Shown here: positions 1-6,022 of the stretch, one piece after another
How positions within the stretch are numbered: position 1 is the stretch's first letter
How the letters are laid out: every line of letters starts with the position of its first letter
NCBI GenBank assembly: GCA_003445095.1
Contig: DLVS01000563.1
Location: forward strand, 1-8,163
From: Verrucomicrobiales bacterium
Lineage (GTDB): Bacteria; Verrucomicrobiota; Verrucomicrobiia; Limisphaerales; UBA9464
DNA: 8,163 nucleotides
Direction: 5' to 3'
Notes under the pieces: model-generated
Told to the model about the DNA's origin: nothing
Seen by the model: the letters and a program-made list of their open reading frames with translations, nothing else
Database searches by the model: none
Made by a program: the position numbers and the translations under genes

Positions 1-889
1 CGTAATCGAGATACTGACGAAGTTGCCGAAAAGCTGCCCTCCGATGGACGCGATCCGCACCGGGGTCAGCGCCTTGGGTTGCTACGATACGGTGGCCGAC
101 GACGACACGATGGATGCCCAACGCCGGAAGGGGCTCCGGCTCATTGCCCAGATTCCAGTTGTCACCGCGTACTTTCACCGCGCCCGTCAGGGCAAGCCGC
201 TGGTCCATCCTGATCCAACCCTCGGCGAGGCCGGCAATTTCCTCTACATGGTCGATGGTGAGAAGCCGTCGGTAGAAAAAACCAGCACGATGGATCTGTG
301 TTACGTGCTGCACGCTGACCATGGGATGAATGCTTCAACCTTCAGTGCGCGAGTAACCATTGCCACGTTAAGCGATATGTATTCGGCGATCACGACGGCG
401 ATTGGGACGCTCAAAGGTCCATTGCACGGAGGCGCCAACGAAGGCGTTATCAAAATGCTCCAGGAAATCGGCTCGCTGGAGAAGGTGGATGCCTACGTCG
501 ACGAAAGCCTGGCCCAAAAGCGCAAGATTATGGGCATTGGGCACCGCGTGTACAAAGTGCTGGATCCCCGGGCTCCGCATTTGAAGCGGATGGCGCAAGT
601 GTTGTCCGCGAAACTCGGCGAACCGAAATGGATTCAGATGTCCGAGCGCATCGCTGAGTTGATGCTCACGAAGAAGAACCTCCACGCCAACGTGGATTTC
701 TACAGCGCGACGGTCTATTACAGCTTGGGCATTCCGACCGACTTGTTCACTCCTATCTTCGCGATCGCGCGCACCAGTGGCTGGACGGCGCATGTCTTGG
801 AGCAGCTCGCGGACAACCGACTGATCCGCCCGCAGTCCGTGTACACCGGACCGGTAGGACTAGCGGTCGTTCCGCTGGAACAGCGGTAG
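1..889 (+). CDS. gltA: Citrate synthase, C-terminal part (5' end outside window)
   Basis: Citrate synthase condenses acetyl-CoA with oxaloacetate to citrate, the entry step of the TCA cycle, in the cytoplasm. The reading frame is open from base 2 with no stop, and the residues before the first possible start (TTG at 23) already fit the family, so the gene begins upstream and about 295 C-terminal residues are seen. The family signatures are in order: PMDAIRTGVSALG near the left edge, LHADHGMNAS, GPLHGGANEGV with the catalytic His at 425-427, GIGHRVYK with the second His at 542-544, NVDFYSA with the catalytic Asp at 695-697, and ARTSGWTAHVLEQ with the citrate/CoA-contacting Arg region. All three residues of the catalytic triad are present, so the enzyme should be active. 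The stop TAG (887-889) overlaps the ribosome binding site of the next gene. A 2-methylcitrate synthase cannot be excluded from sequence alone, but sucC and sucD downstream favour citrate synthase. Confidence 0.95.
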   Translation, partial: VIEILTKLPKSCPPMDAIRTGVSALGCYDTVADDDTMDAQRRKGLRLIAQIPVVTAYFHRARQGKPLVHPDPTLGEAGNFLYMVDGEKPSVEKTSTMDLCYVLHADHGMNASTFSARVTIATLSDMYSAITTAIGTLKGPLHGGANEGVIKMLQEIGSLEKVDAYVDESLAQKRKIMGIGHRVYKVLDPRAPHLKRMAQVLSAKLGEPKWIQMSERIAELMLTKKNLHANVDFYSATVYYSLGIPTDLFTPIFAIARTSGWTAHVLEQLADNRLIRPQSVYTGPVGLAVVPLEQR

Positions 890-893
890 GAGG
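888..893 (+). promoter_or_regulatory. Ribosome binding site of the SIMPL-domain gene, overlapping the citrate synthase stop
   Basis: A perfect AGGAGG begins inside the TAG stop of citrate synthase and lies two bases before the ATG at 896. This is the strongest Shine-Dalgarno motif in the window. It fixes the start of the downstream gene and implies that its translation is coupled to termination of citrate synthase. The spacing is shorter than the usual 5-9 bases. Confidence 0.6.
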
Positions 894-895
894 GC

Positions 896-1630
896 ATGAC
901 TAATCCATCGCGGCCGCAATTGTTCGGCCTGCTGGCTGGAATCTTCCTCGCAGGCGGTTTGGTGCTCGCGTCCATGGTCGTCACGCGGGCTTGGCTTAAG
1001 GTCGCAGAGCCCCAAACGATCAGCGTCACGGGCTCATCACGGCGAACGGTTCACTCCGACCTCATAATCTGGCGGGCCGGTTTCTCCACGGAAGCCGCGT
1101 CCCTGCTTGAGGCGCAGAACACGCTCAAGGTAAATCGCGTTAAGGTCGGGGCATTCCTCGCGACACAGGGGGTCACCAACGCCATCGTTTCGTCCATCGC
1201 CATCACCCCGCTGAAGCACCGGGGTGGGGCTGGCGAATCTGACTCACCGACGACCGGATACCGCCTATCGCAGACCATCGAGATACGCTCACCCGAGGTG
1301 GCTCGAACTTTGGGCCTGGATCAAGCAAGCATGGCACTGGTCGAGGACGGCGTGGCGTTCGTCCCCACGACTCCCCAATTCGTCTACACCGGCGCGGCGG
1401 ATGCTAAGATCGAAATGCTGGCAGAAGCGACCCGTGACGCTCGACAGCGCGCCGATCAGATCGCCCGCGAAGGAGGCCGCCGGGTGAAGGAACTCCGCTC
1501 CGCCCGAATGGGGGTCTTCCAGATTACGCCCCTGCATTCCAGCGAGGTCAGTTGGGACGGGATGAACGACACCACTGCCCCCGACAAGACCATTACCTCC
1601 GTGGTCAATGCCCAGTTCACCATCGAGTGA
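896..1630 (+). CDS. SIMPL-domain (DUF541, YggE-like) protein with N-terminal membrane anchor
   Basis: This 244-residue protein has a short polar N-terminus, one hydrophobic segment at about residues 9-30 (FGLLAGIFLAGGLVLASMVV) and then a soluble domain. The domain has the SIMPL/DUF541 layout: an ISVTGSS strand just after the membrane segment, a middle region with an alternating helix and strands (AQNTLKVNRVKVGAFLATQGV, then YRLSQTIEIRSPE), a long Ala/Arg-rich helix (AEATRDARQRADQIAREGG) and a closing strand, SVVNAQFTIE. The best-known relative is E. coli YggE, a periplasmic protein linked to oxidative-stress tolerance; the biochemical role of the family is not settled. The segment lacks a clear signal-peptidase site, so an anchored protein facing the periplasm is the likely form. 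It starts six bases after citrate synthase behind AGGAGG, so the two are probably co-transcribed and translationally coupled. Confidence 0.85.
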   Translation: MTNPSRPQLFGLLAGIFLAGGLVLASMVVTRAWLKVAEPQTISVTGSSRRTVHSDLIIWRAGFSTEAASLLEAQNTLKVNRVKVGAFLATQGVTNAIVSSIAITPLKHRGGAGESDSPTTGYRLSQTIEIRSPEVARTLGLDQASMALVEDGVAFVPTTPQFVYTGAADAKIEMLAEATRDARQRADQIAREGGRRVKELRSARMGVFQITPLHSSEVSWDGMNDTTAPDKTITSVVNAQFTIE

Positions 1631-1695
1631 ATCGTCACTGGGGAGGCCTAGTATCAATGGGTGTGTCCCAGAATCTAATTGCCATGACGCCAGCG

Positions 1696-1716
1696 ATGCC
1701 ATACTTGGTATGGCAT
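1696..1716 (+). promoter_or_regulatory. Palindromic operator over the vapB start codon
   Basis: Two perfect 9-base arms, ATGCCATAC (1696-1704) and GTATGGCAT (1708-1716), are separated by TTG. The right arm contains the first two bases of the vapB ATG (1715-1717). A further TGCCAT half-site lies at 1680-1685, 17 bases upstream of the same hexamer in the left arm (1697-1702). VapB-type antitoxins usually bind such palindromes at their own promoter, with the VapBC complex repressing the operon, so this is the natural candidate site. A possible -35 (TTGCCA, 1679-1684) with a weak -10 (CATACT, 1700-1705) would be covered by the operator and would give an almost leaderless vapB mRNA. The palindrome is seen directly; its function and the promoter are inferred. 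Confidence 0.6.
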
Positions 1717-1975
1717 GAAAATGACATTGCACATCGACGAAGGGCTGCTCGACAAGGTCGTTGCAATGTACGGGTGTGAGAGCAAGACGGCGGCGGTCGA
1801 TTTTGCTTTGCGCGAACTCGAACGGCGCCATGCACTCGCCGCCTACGGAACCACCGGTCTGGGTTTGAGCGCCGCTGAACTTCGTGGAGCCGTGGATCCA
1901 AATTACGACGTCCTGGCCGCGCGCCGCACCGGAGGCGCCGGTTATGCGGCCAGCGACCGCCGGCGCCGGAAATGA
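1715..1975 (+). CDS. vapB: VapB-family antitoxin (ribbon-helix-helix)
   Basis: This 86-residue protein is the likely antitoxin of a type II toxin-antitoxin pair. The N-terminus reads as a ribbon-helix-helix DNA-binding domain: a beta strand at about residues 3-8 (MTLHID), helix A at about 9-20 (EGLLDKVVAMYG) and helix B at about 24-39 (KTAAVDFALRELERR). The TLxID...LL...KTxAVxxALRELxRR pattern is typical of VapB antitoxins paired with PIN toxins. The rest (LSAAELRGAVDPNYDV) should be the toxin-wrapping segment, followed by a basic tail ending SDRRRRK. The stop overlaps the vapC start as ATGA, the usual coupling in these modules. The start is ATG 1715; a second ATG at 1721 would remove two residues and is an alternative. 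Neither has a Shine-Dalgarno motif, because the operator palindrome occupies that space. Confidence 0.88.
   Translation: MKMTLHIDEGLLDKVVAMYGCESKTAAVDFALRELERRHALAAYGTTGLGLSAAELRGAVDPNYDVLAARRTGGAGYAASDRRRRK
1934..1967 (+). repeat. Inverted repeat (possible mRNA hairpin) just before the vapC start
   Basis: GGCGCCGG (1934-1941) and its reverse complement CCGGCGCC (1960-1967) flank an 18-base loop in the last codons of vapB, ending four bases before the vapC ATG. The right arm is also part of a self-complementary CCGGCGCCGG (1960-1969). In mRNA this could fold over the vapC initiation region and be opened by ribosomes finishing vapB. The pairing is visible in the sequence; any regulatory role is inference, and GC-rich codons alone could produce it. 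Confidence 0.35.
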
Positions 1976-2376
1976 GCGTCCGCACCGTCATGGTGGACAG
2001 CAGTGTGTTGATTGATCTTCTCCGGAGGGGACTTGATCCCGCCCTCGAACTCCGCCAACGCGCCCGCACGATGGATCTGGCGACCTGTGGGATGGTTCGG
2101 TTGGAGGTCCTGCGTGGAATCGTTCGGGCCAAGGCAAGGGACGCGATGGAGGGATTCTTCAACGTGATGTGTTGCGCGTCCACGGACAACCGACTGTGGG
2201 ACGAGGCGGCTCACCTTGCCTGGACGCTCGACCGTCAAGGGTGGACGCTGCCCTCAACCGACCTAATTATCGCCGTCTGCGCCCGGCGAATTGGTGCCGC
2301 AGTATTAACCTTGGACTCGCATTTTTTTGACATCCCCGACCTTCCGGTGATGTCGTCCCTCGACGAGTTGCGCTAA
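1972..2376 (+). CDS. vapC: VapC-family toxin, PIN-domain ribonuclease
   Basis: This 134-residue protein matches the normal length and pattern of VapC toxins, Mg-dependent endoribonucleases that cleave tRNA or rRNA when freed from the antitoxin. The four conserved acidic residues of the PIN active site can be placed: Asp9 in VDSSVLID, Glu45 in RLEVLRG, Asp97 in STDLIIA and Asp115 in TLDSHF. No active-site residue is missing, so the toxin should be functional. The ATG overlaps the vapB TGA (ATGA), giving translational coupling. An in-frame ATG at 1990 would start just before the first strand, but 1972 is preferred for the overlap. The stop at 2374-2376 is only five bases before the sucC ATG. 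The RNA target cannot be told from sequence. Homologous modules occur in many chromosomes and are often horizontally acquired. Confidence 0.92.
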   Translation: MSVRTVMVDSSVLIDLLRRGLDPALELRQRARTMDLATCGMVRLEVLRGIVRAKARDAMEGFFNVMCCASTDNRLWDEAAHLAWTLDRQGWTLPSTDLIIAVCARRIGAAVLTLDSHFFDIPDLPVMSSLDELR

Positions 2377-2381
2377 ATTTC

Positions 2382-3590
2382 ATGAACATCCACGAATACC
2401 AGGCCAAACAGTTGCTGAAGCAATACGGGGTCGCCGTGCCTCCGGGCGACTCATGTCACAGTGTGGCTGAAGCTAAAGCCGTCGCTGAGAGGCTTTTTGC
2501 CGCCGGCCAAAAACTGCTGGTGATCAAATCCCAGATTCACGCGGGCGGCCGCGGTAAAGGCACGTTCAAGCACGGGTTCCAAGGGGGCGTCAAGTTGGTG
2601 AAGTCCGTCGAAGAGGCCGTCAGTGTCGCCGAGAATATGCTCGGCAAGACTCTTGTCACGAAGCAGACGGGACCTGAGGGCCGAGTCGTTAGCACGATTC
2701 TAGTCGCCGCCGCGGAGAAGATTCTCCGAGAGTTCTATCTGGCCGTGCTGCTCGACCGGGCTAATTCGCGTCCGCTGATCATGGCCAGCACGGAAGGAGG
2801 GATGGACATTGAGGAAGTCGCCGCCCATTCGCCGGACAAGATTCTGAAAGAACACGTCGATCCCGCGGTAGGATTAATGCCGTACCAAGCCCGGAAGATC
2901 GCGAGTGCGCTGGGTCTCAAGGGCGACGTGTTCAATCAGGCCTGCAAGCTGATTGCCGGCGTGTATAAAACCTGGTGGGAATGCGATGCGTCGATGGTTG
3001 AAATCAATCCGCTGGCAATCGTCGAAACACCGGAAGGCAAGGAAGCCATCGTCTGCGTGGATGCCAAGATCGGCCTGGATGACAACGCGCTGTATCGGCA
3101 CAAGGACATCCAAGAGATGCGCGACCTCGCCGAGGAATCCCCGCTCGAAGTCGAAGCGAGCAAGTTCAGCCTCAACTACATCAAGCTCGACGGTGACATT
3201 GCCTGTCTGGTCAACGGCGCCGGATTAGCGATGTCGACGATGGACATCATCCAGCATTTTGGCGGCAGCCCCGCTAACTTCCTCGACGTCGGAGGCGGCG
3301 CTTCCAAGGATCAAGTAACCGCGGCTTTCCGAATTATCCTCAGCGATGCCGCGGTAAAGGGAATCCTGGTCAACATTTTCGGCGGCATCATGGATTGCAA
3401 CATTATCGCGACCGGCATCGTGGAAGCGGTCAAGGAGACCGGGCTCAATCTCCCATTGGTCGTGCGGCTCGAAGGCAACAACGTCGCTGCCGGCAAGCAA
3501 ACGCTAGCTCAGTCCGGCCTACCGTTGATCACCGGCGACTCCATGGCCGACGCCGCACAAAAGGTGGTCAAGGCGGTTGCTGCCGGTTGA
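2382..3590 (+). CDS. sucC: Succinyl-CoA synthetase, beta subunit
   Basis: With SucD this forms the TCA-cycle enzyme that turns succinyl-CoA, phosphate and a nucleoside diphosphate into succinate, CoA and NTP. The 402-residue protein begins with the typical MNIHEYQAKQLL. An ATP-grasp domain fills about residues 1-250, with the nucleotide-loop motif HAGGRGKGTF at 53-62 and the Mg ligands recognisable as Asn209 (EINPL) and Asp227 (VDAKIG). A flavodoxin-like CoA-ligase domain follows, with CLVNGAGLAMSTMD, NFLDVGGGASKDQV, VNIFGGIMDC and VVRLEGNN. Relative to E. coli SucC there is an insertion of about seven residues after GRGK (GTFKHGFQ-GGVK). Mitochondrial SUCLA2 has a similar one, so it is a known subfamily trait. 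ADP or GDP preference cannot be decided. No Shine-Dalgarno motif precedes the ATG, which lies five bases after vapC. The SucD partner is downstream, past a VOC gene. Confidence 0.97.
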   Translation: MNIHEYQAKQLLKQYGVAVPPGDSCHSVAEAKAVAERLFAAGQKLLVIKSQIHAGGRGKGTFKHGFQGGVKLVKSVEEAVSVAENMLGKTLVTKQTGPEGRVVSTILVAAAEKILREFYLAVLLDRANSRPLIMASTEGGMDIEEVAAHSPDKILKEHVDPAVGLMPYQARKIASALGLKGDVFNQACKLIAGVYKTWWECDASMVEINPLAIVETPEGKEAIVCVDAKIGLDDNALYRHKDIQEMRDLAEESPLEVEASKFSLNYIKLDGDIACLVNGAGLAMSTMDIIQHFGGSPANFLDVGGGASKDQVTAAFRIILSDAAVKGILVNIFGGIMDCNIIATGIVEAVKETGLNLPLVVRLEGNNVAAGKQTLAQSGLPLITGDSMADAAQKVVKAVAAG

Positions 3591-3677
3591 GTCGCCGTTG
3601 TATCCCTGTGGCGCCAAATCTTCAGACCCAGACCGTCGAAAGCCACTAACTCTCCTCATTTCAAATTTTAGACTCCG

Positions 3678-4055
3678 ATGATCCGCGCTACTGAAATCGC
3701 GTTCAGTTGTTACCCGGTAACCGACATGGCCCGCACCCGGGCCTTTTATGAGGGCATCTTGGGGCTGAAGCCGACCATGGTTGTCGGGGAGCCGGGTGGC
3801 ATGCAGTGGGTCGAGTATGACGTCGGTGCGACCACGCTCTCCCTCGGCTCGGCCCCTGGTTGGAATCCGAGTCCCGATGGCTGCTGTGTGGCCCTCGAAG
3901 TCGAGGATTTCGACGAGGCGATCGCCCACCTCAAGGCAAATCAAGTTCGCTTCAAGATGGAACCTTTTCCCACGCCGGTTTGCCAAATGGCCTTCATTCT
4001 CGATCCCGATGGCAGCACCGTGTGCATTCACAAGCGAAACGCCAACCACCACTGA
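3678..4055 (+). CDS. VOC-superfamily (glyoxalase/bleomycin-resistance fold) protein
   Basis: This 125-residue protein has the two beta-alpha-beta-beta-beta modules of the vicinal-oxygen-chelate fold. Module 1 holds YPVTDMARTRAFYEGILGL (12-30) and the strand WVEYDVGATTLSLG; module 2 holds VALEVEDFDEAIAHLKANQV (71-90) and the closing AFILDPDGSTVCIHK. Members include glyoxalase I, methylmalonyl-CoA epimerase, dioxygenases and antibiotic-binding proteins, so the fold alone does not give a function. Aligned by eye with methylmalonyl-CoA epimerase, the usual metal ligands are not kept: the first His falls on Phe9, the third-position His on Cys70 and the final Glu on Cys116. It may bind metal differently or be a non-catalytic binder. 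Its place between sucC (87 bases upstream) and sucD (148 bases downstream) hints at a link with succinyl-CoA metabolism, but that is only context. ATG 3678 is used; no Shine-Dalgarno motif is seen. Confidence 0.85.
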   Translation: MIRATEIAFSCYPVTDMARTRAFYEGILGLKPTMVVGEPGGMQWVEYDVGATTLSLGSAPGWNPSPDGCCVALEVEDFDEAIAHLKANQVRFKMEPFPTPVCQMAFILDPDGSTVCIHKRNANHH

Positions 4056-4084
4056 GCGGTATTCCGGCGGTGAGAAACCGGGAG

Positions 4085-4156
4085 AACTACGAATGGATCC
4101 GAACCCACCCACAAGGCTTGTTTTTGATCGCGATTCATTAGTGTTCATTCGTGGTT
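4085..4156 (+). repeat. Degenerate inverted repeat between the VOC gene and sucD
   Basis: The 148 bases between the VOC gene and sucD contain AACTACGAATGGA (4085-4097) and TTCATTCGTGGTT (4144-4156). They can form a 13-base-pair stem (two of them G-U) around a 46-base centre. Near the right arm, TTCATTAGTG and TTCATTCGTG also form a tandem near-repeat (about 4135-4153). The pattern resembles short interspersed intergenic repeats based on ACGAATGRACAC-type units that I recall from environmental bacterial genomes. No transposase or target duplication is seen. The arms are visible; the repeat-family assignment is uncertain memory. Confidence 0.4.
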
Positions 4157-4203
4157 GAACCAAATCATTACGGCTAAGCACTCCCCACTTATTTTCTGCT
4201 GAA

Positions 4204-5103
4204 ATGTCCATCCTCGTCACACCCCAAACCAAAGTCCTCATCCAAGGAATCACCGGCGCGTTCGGTGCGAGGCACGCCCAACTTTCGCTCGAATACGGAA
4301 CCCAAGTCGTTGCCGGAGTTACCCCCGGCAAAGGAGGCCAGGTTTTCGAGCACAAAGGCGCCAAAGTTCCGATCTTTGACACCGTCGCCGATGCGGTGAA
4401 GCAAACGGGCGCCACGGCCAGTGCCGTCTTCGTGCCGCCCCCATTCGCGGCGGACGCAATTCTCGAAGGCGTGGACGCGGGCCTCGACTTAGTAGTGGCC
4501 ATCACCGAAGGCATTCCGGTCAACGACATGGTCCGCGCCAAACGCGCAATGCAAGGCGCCCGAACTCGACTCATCGGCCCCAATTGTCCCGGGGTGGTCA
4601 CTCCCGGGGAAGGCCAGGATAGTCACGGAGGATGCCGCATCGGAATCGCTCCCGGATACATTCACAAACGTGGCCCCGTCGGAGTGGTGAGTCGTTCAGG
4701 CACCTTGACCTACGAAGCAGTTTATCAGCTCACCGTCCGCGGAGTGGGCCAGAGCACGTGTGTAGGGATTGGCGGCGATCCGGTGAACGGGACCTCTCAC
4801 CTCGATGTGATTCAATTGTTCATGGCCGACCCGGAGACCAAAGGGATTATCATGATTGGTGAAATTGGCGGTTCTGCGGAAGAAGAGGCAGCGGAATGGA
4901 TCGCCAAACACGGAACCAAACCAGTCGCGGGATTTATTGCAGGCGCGACTGCGCCACCCGGACGCCGCATGGGACATGCCGGAGCGATTGTCAGCGGCGG
5001 CAAAGGCACGGCCGCGGCCAAAATCGCCGCCTTCAAGGCCGCTGGCATTGGCATCGCCGCTACTCCGAGTGACATGGCGGACGCGTTGTTGAAAATGATG
5101 TGA
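4204..5103 (+). CDS. sucD: Succinyl-CoA synthetase, alpha subunit
   Basis: This subunit binds CoA and carries the phospho-histidine intermediate of succinyl-CoA synthetase. The 299 residues start with [20 protein letters not shown], the Rossmann CoA-binding domain, with VTPGKGGQ near residues 39-46. The [12 protein letters not shown] motif follows, then [12 protein letters not shown] and [12 protein letters not shown]. The phosphorylated His is residue 258 (codon 4975-4977) in [15 protein letters not shown], so the enzyme should be active. Compared with E. coli SucD and human SUCLG1, where PGE is directly followed by C(K/R)IGI, this protein has seven extra residues, GQDSHGG (137-143, bases 4612-4632). 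They explain most of the extra length over the usual 288-290 residues. No Shine-Dalgarno motif precedes the ATG. The unusual arrangement sucC-VOC-sucD still implies one transcription unit, but the 148-base gap could hold a separate promoter that I cannot point to. Confidence 0.97.
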   Translation: MSILVTPQTKVLIQGITGAFGARHAQLSLEYGTQVVAGVTPGKGGQVFEHKGAKVPIFDTVADAVKQTGATASAVFVPPPFAADAILEGVDAGLDLVVAITEGIPVNDMVRAKRAMQGARTRLIGPNCPGVVTPGEGQDSHGGCRIGIAPGYIHKRGPVGVVSRSGTLTYEAVYQLTVRGVGQSTCVGIGGDPVNGTSHLDVIQLFMADPETKGIIMIGEIGGSAEEEAAEWIAKHGTKPVAGFIAGATAPPGRRMGHAGAIVSGGKGTAAAKIAAFKAAGIGIAATPSDMADALLKMM

Positions 5104-5157
5104 CGGGTTGAATTCATTTGTTATGGCATAGCGCCGGCTTCCCAGTTGTCTCGCGCC

Positions 5158-5997
5158 ATGCCCGTCATAAATTTTTTGTTCGACTTGGCGGCACTGGTTT
5201 TAGGGTTGTCCGTACTGGGCGTCGGAGCGCGGCCACCGGTTCAACGTGCGGGGACGCTCCTGGGCAACCTGAAACCCGCGGATCAACGCGCCACGGCGCG
5301 TTGGAAACCGCTCGCCATTCTCGTGGCGCTGCTCGTCTTGCGACCACTGCTCTATGCGCCGCTGGCGGAAATCACGGGTACGATTCCCGAATGGTCTCCG
5401 ACCCCCGCCAGTGTTCCGTTTCGGCCCGATTACTTTAGCCGGCTCCTGACGTTTTCCCTGGTGAGCTTTTCTTGGACGACGCTGATTTTCTTATTCTGGG
5501 TCTTGCTGCTGTCGACGCTTGTCCGGGGGTGTCGAGAGCCTGGACCCTGGAATCGATTCTTCCAAGAAACGCTGGGACCGCTCGCCCGTTGGCCCGTGGT
5601 TGTGGCGCTGTTTTTACCACCACTCGTTGGCGGCTGCTGGTGGTATCTGGGGCGCTGGCCGTTGGCCTGGCTCGGAGTTTTGCCGGCCGCGCCAACCCCT
5701 GAATTGCTCATCCGCCAATCCCTTTTGATCGCGGCAGGCATCTGGGTCTCTGCCCGCTGGCTTTTCGCCGGATTGCTCGTTCTGCGGCTCGTTAACACGT
5801 ACGTCTACTTGGGAACTCATCCATTTTGGGATTTTGTTCATCAAGTCGGTGGCGTGCTCCTGCGGCCCTTGCGCTGGCTGCCCTTGCAACTGGGAAAGCT
5901 AGACTTTGCGCCCTTGATTGCGGCCGTCCTCATTCTGGCGGCCGGCTGGGGCGCGGAACGTGGATTGGTCGAGCTATATTTGAGATTACGATCGTGA
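5158..5997 (+). CDS. YggT-family integral membrane protein
   Basis: The 279-residue protein is strongly hydrophobic, with membrane segments at about residues 4-23, 48-66, 97-122, 145-170, 190-215 and 252-270. The C-terminal part reads RLVNTYVYLGTHPFWDFVHQ, then LLRPLRWLPLQLGKLDFAPL and a final hydrophobic helix. This matches the YggT repeat pattern (small N-terminal polar turn, P-F/L, RPLRR-P, G-x-x-D-xSPL). The N-terminal half has a more diverged copy (LRPLLYAPLAEITG). At 279 residues it is longer than E. coli YggT (188). YggT proteins have no firm biochemical function; they have been tied to osmotic tolerance and to cell-division membrane organisation in some bacteria. The ATG at 5158 is chosen because it begins directly before the first membrane helix; a TTG at 5146 is possible. 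It lies 54 bases after sucD and is followed by a DUF167 gene, the customary partner. Confidence 0.78.
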   Translation: MPVINFLFDLAALVLGLSVLGVGARPPVQRAGTLLGNLKPADQRATARWKPLAILVALLVLRPLLYAPLAEITGTIPEWSPTPASVPFRPDYFSRLLTFSLVSFSWTTLIFLFWVLLLSTLVRGCREPGPWNRFFQETLGPLARWPVVVALFLPPLVGGCWWYLGRWPLAWLGVLPAAPTPELLIRQSLLIAAGIWVSARWLFAGLLVLRLVNTYVYLGTHPFWDFVHQVGGVLLRPLRWLPLQLGKLDFAPLIAAVLILAAGWGAERGLVELYLRLRS

Positions 5998-6022
5998 ATT
6001 GACCGGAGCGTTGGATCTCAAA

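Noticed and set aside
1657..1779. Short 40-residue frame after GGGGAGG upstream of vapB, as a possible leader peptide
   Set aside because: It runs through the operator and into vapB in another frame and has no supporting feature beyond the purine-rich stretch.
1289..2189. Two minus-strand open frames of about 180 residues under the SIMPL gene and vapBC
   Set aside because: They oppose confident genes, lack recognisable domains and cross the vapB operator without any start signal.
3609..3616. TGGCGCCA palindrome after the sucC stop
   Set aside because: An eight-base palindrome without a loop or T-run is neither a hairpin nor a convincing operator.
4111..4125. ACAAGGCTTGT followed by T-rich bases as a rho-independent terminator before sucD
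   Set aside because: The loop would be one base; a real fold leaves only a three-pair AT-rich stem, too weak for termination.
3519..4601. A 360-residue open frame on the minus strand spanning the ends of sucC, the VOC gene and sucD
   Set aside because: It runs antisense to three well-recognised genes, has a low-complexity Ser/Thr/Pro/Ala composition and no family motif; such shadows are common in GC-rich DNA.
5122..5129. TATGGCAT upstream of the YggT-family gene, matching a half-site of the vapB operator
   Set aside because: It is a single 8-base match with no inverted partner nearby, which chance can produce in a window of this size.
5118..5438. A plus-strand open frame of 106 residues overlapping the start of the YggT-family gene
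   Set aside because: It is in another frame of a clear membrane protein gene and shows no recognisable domain.
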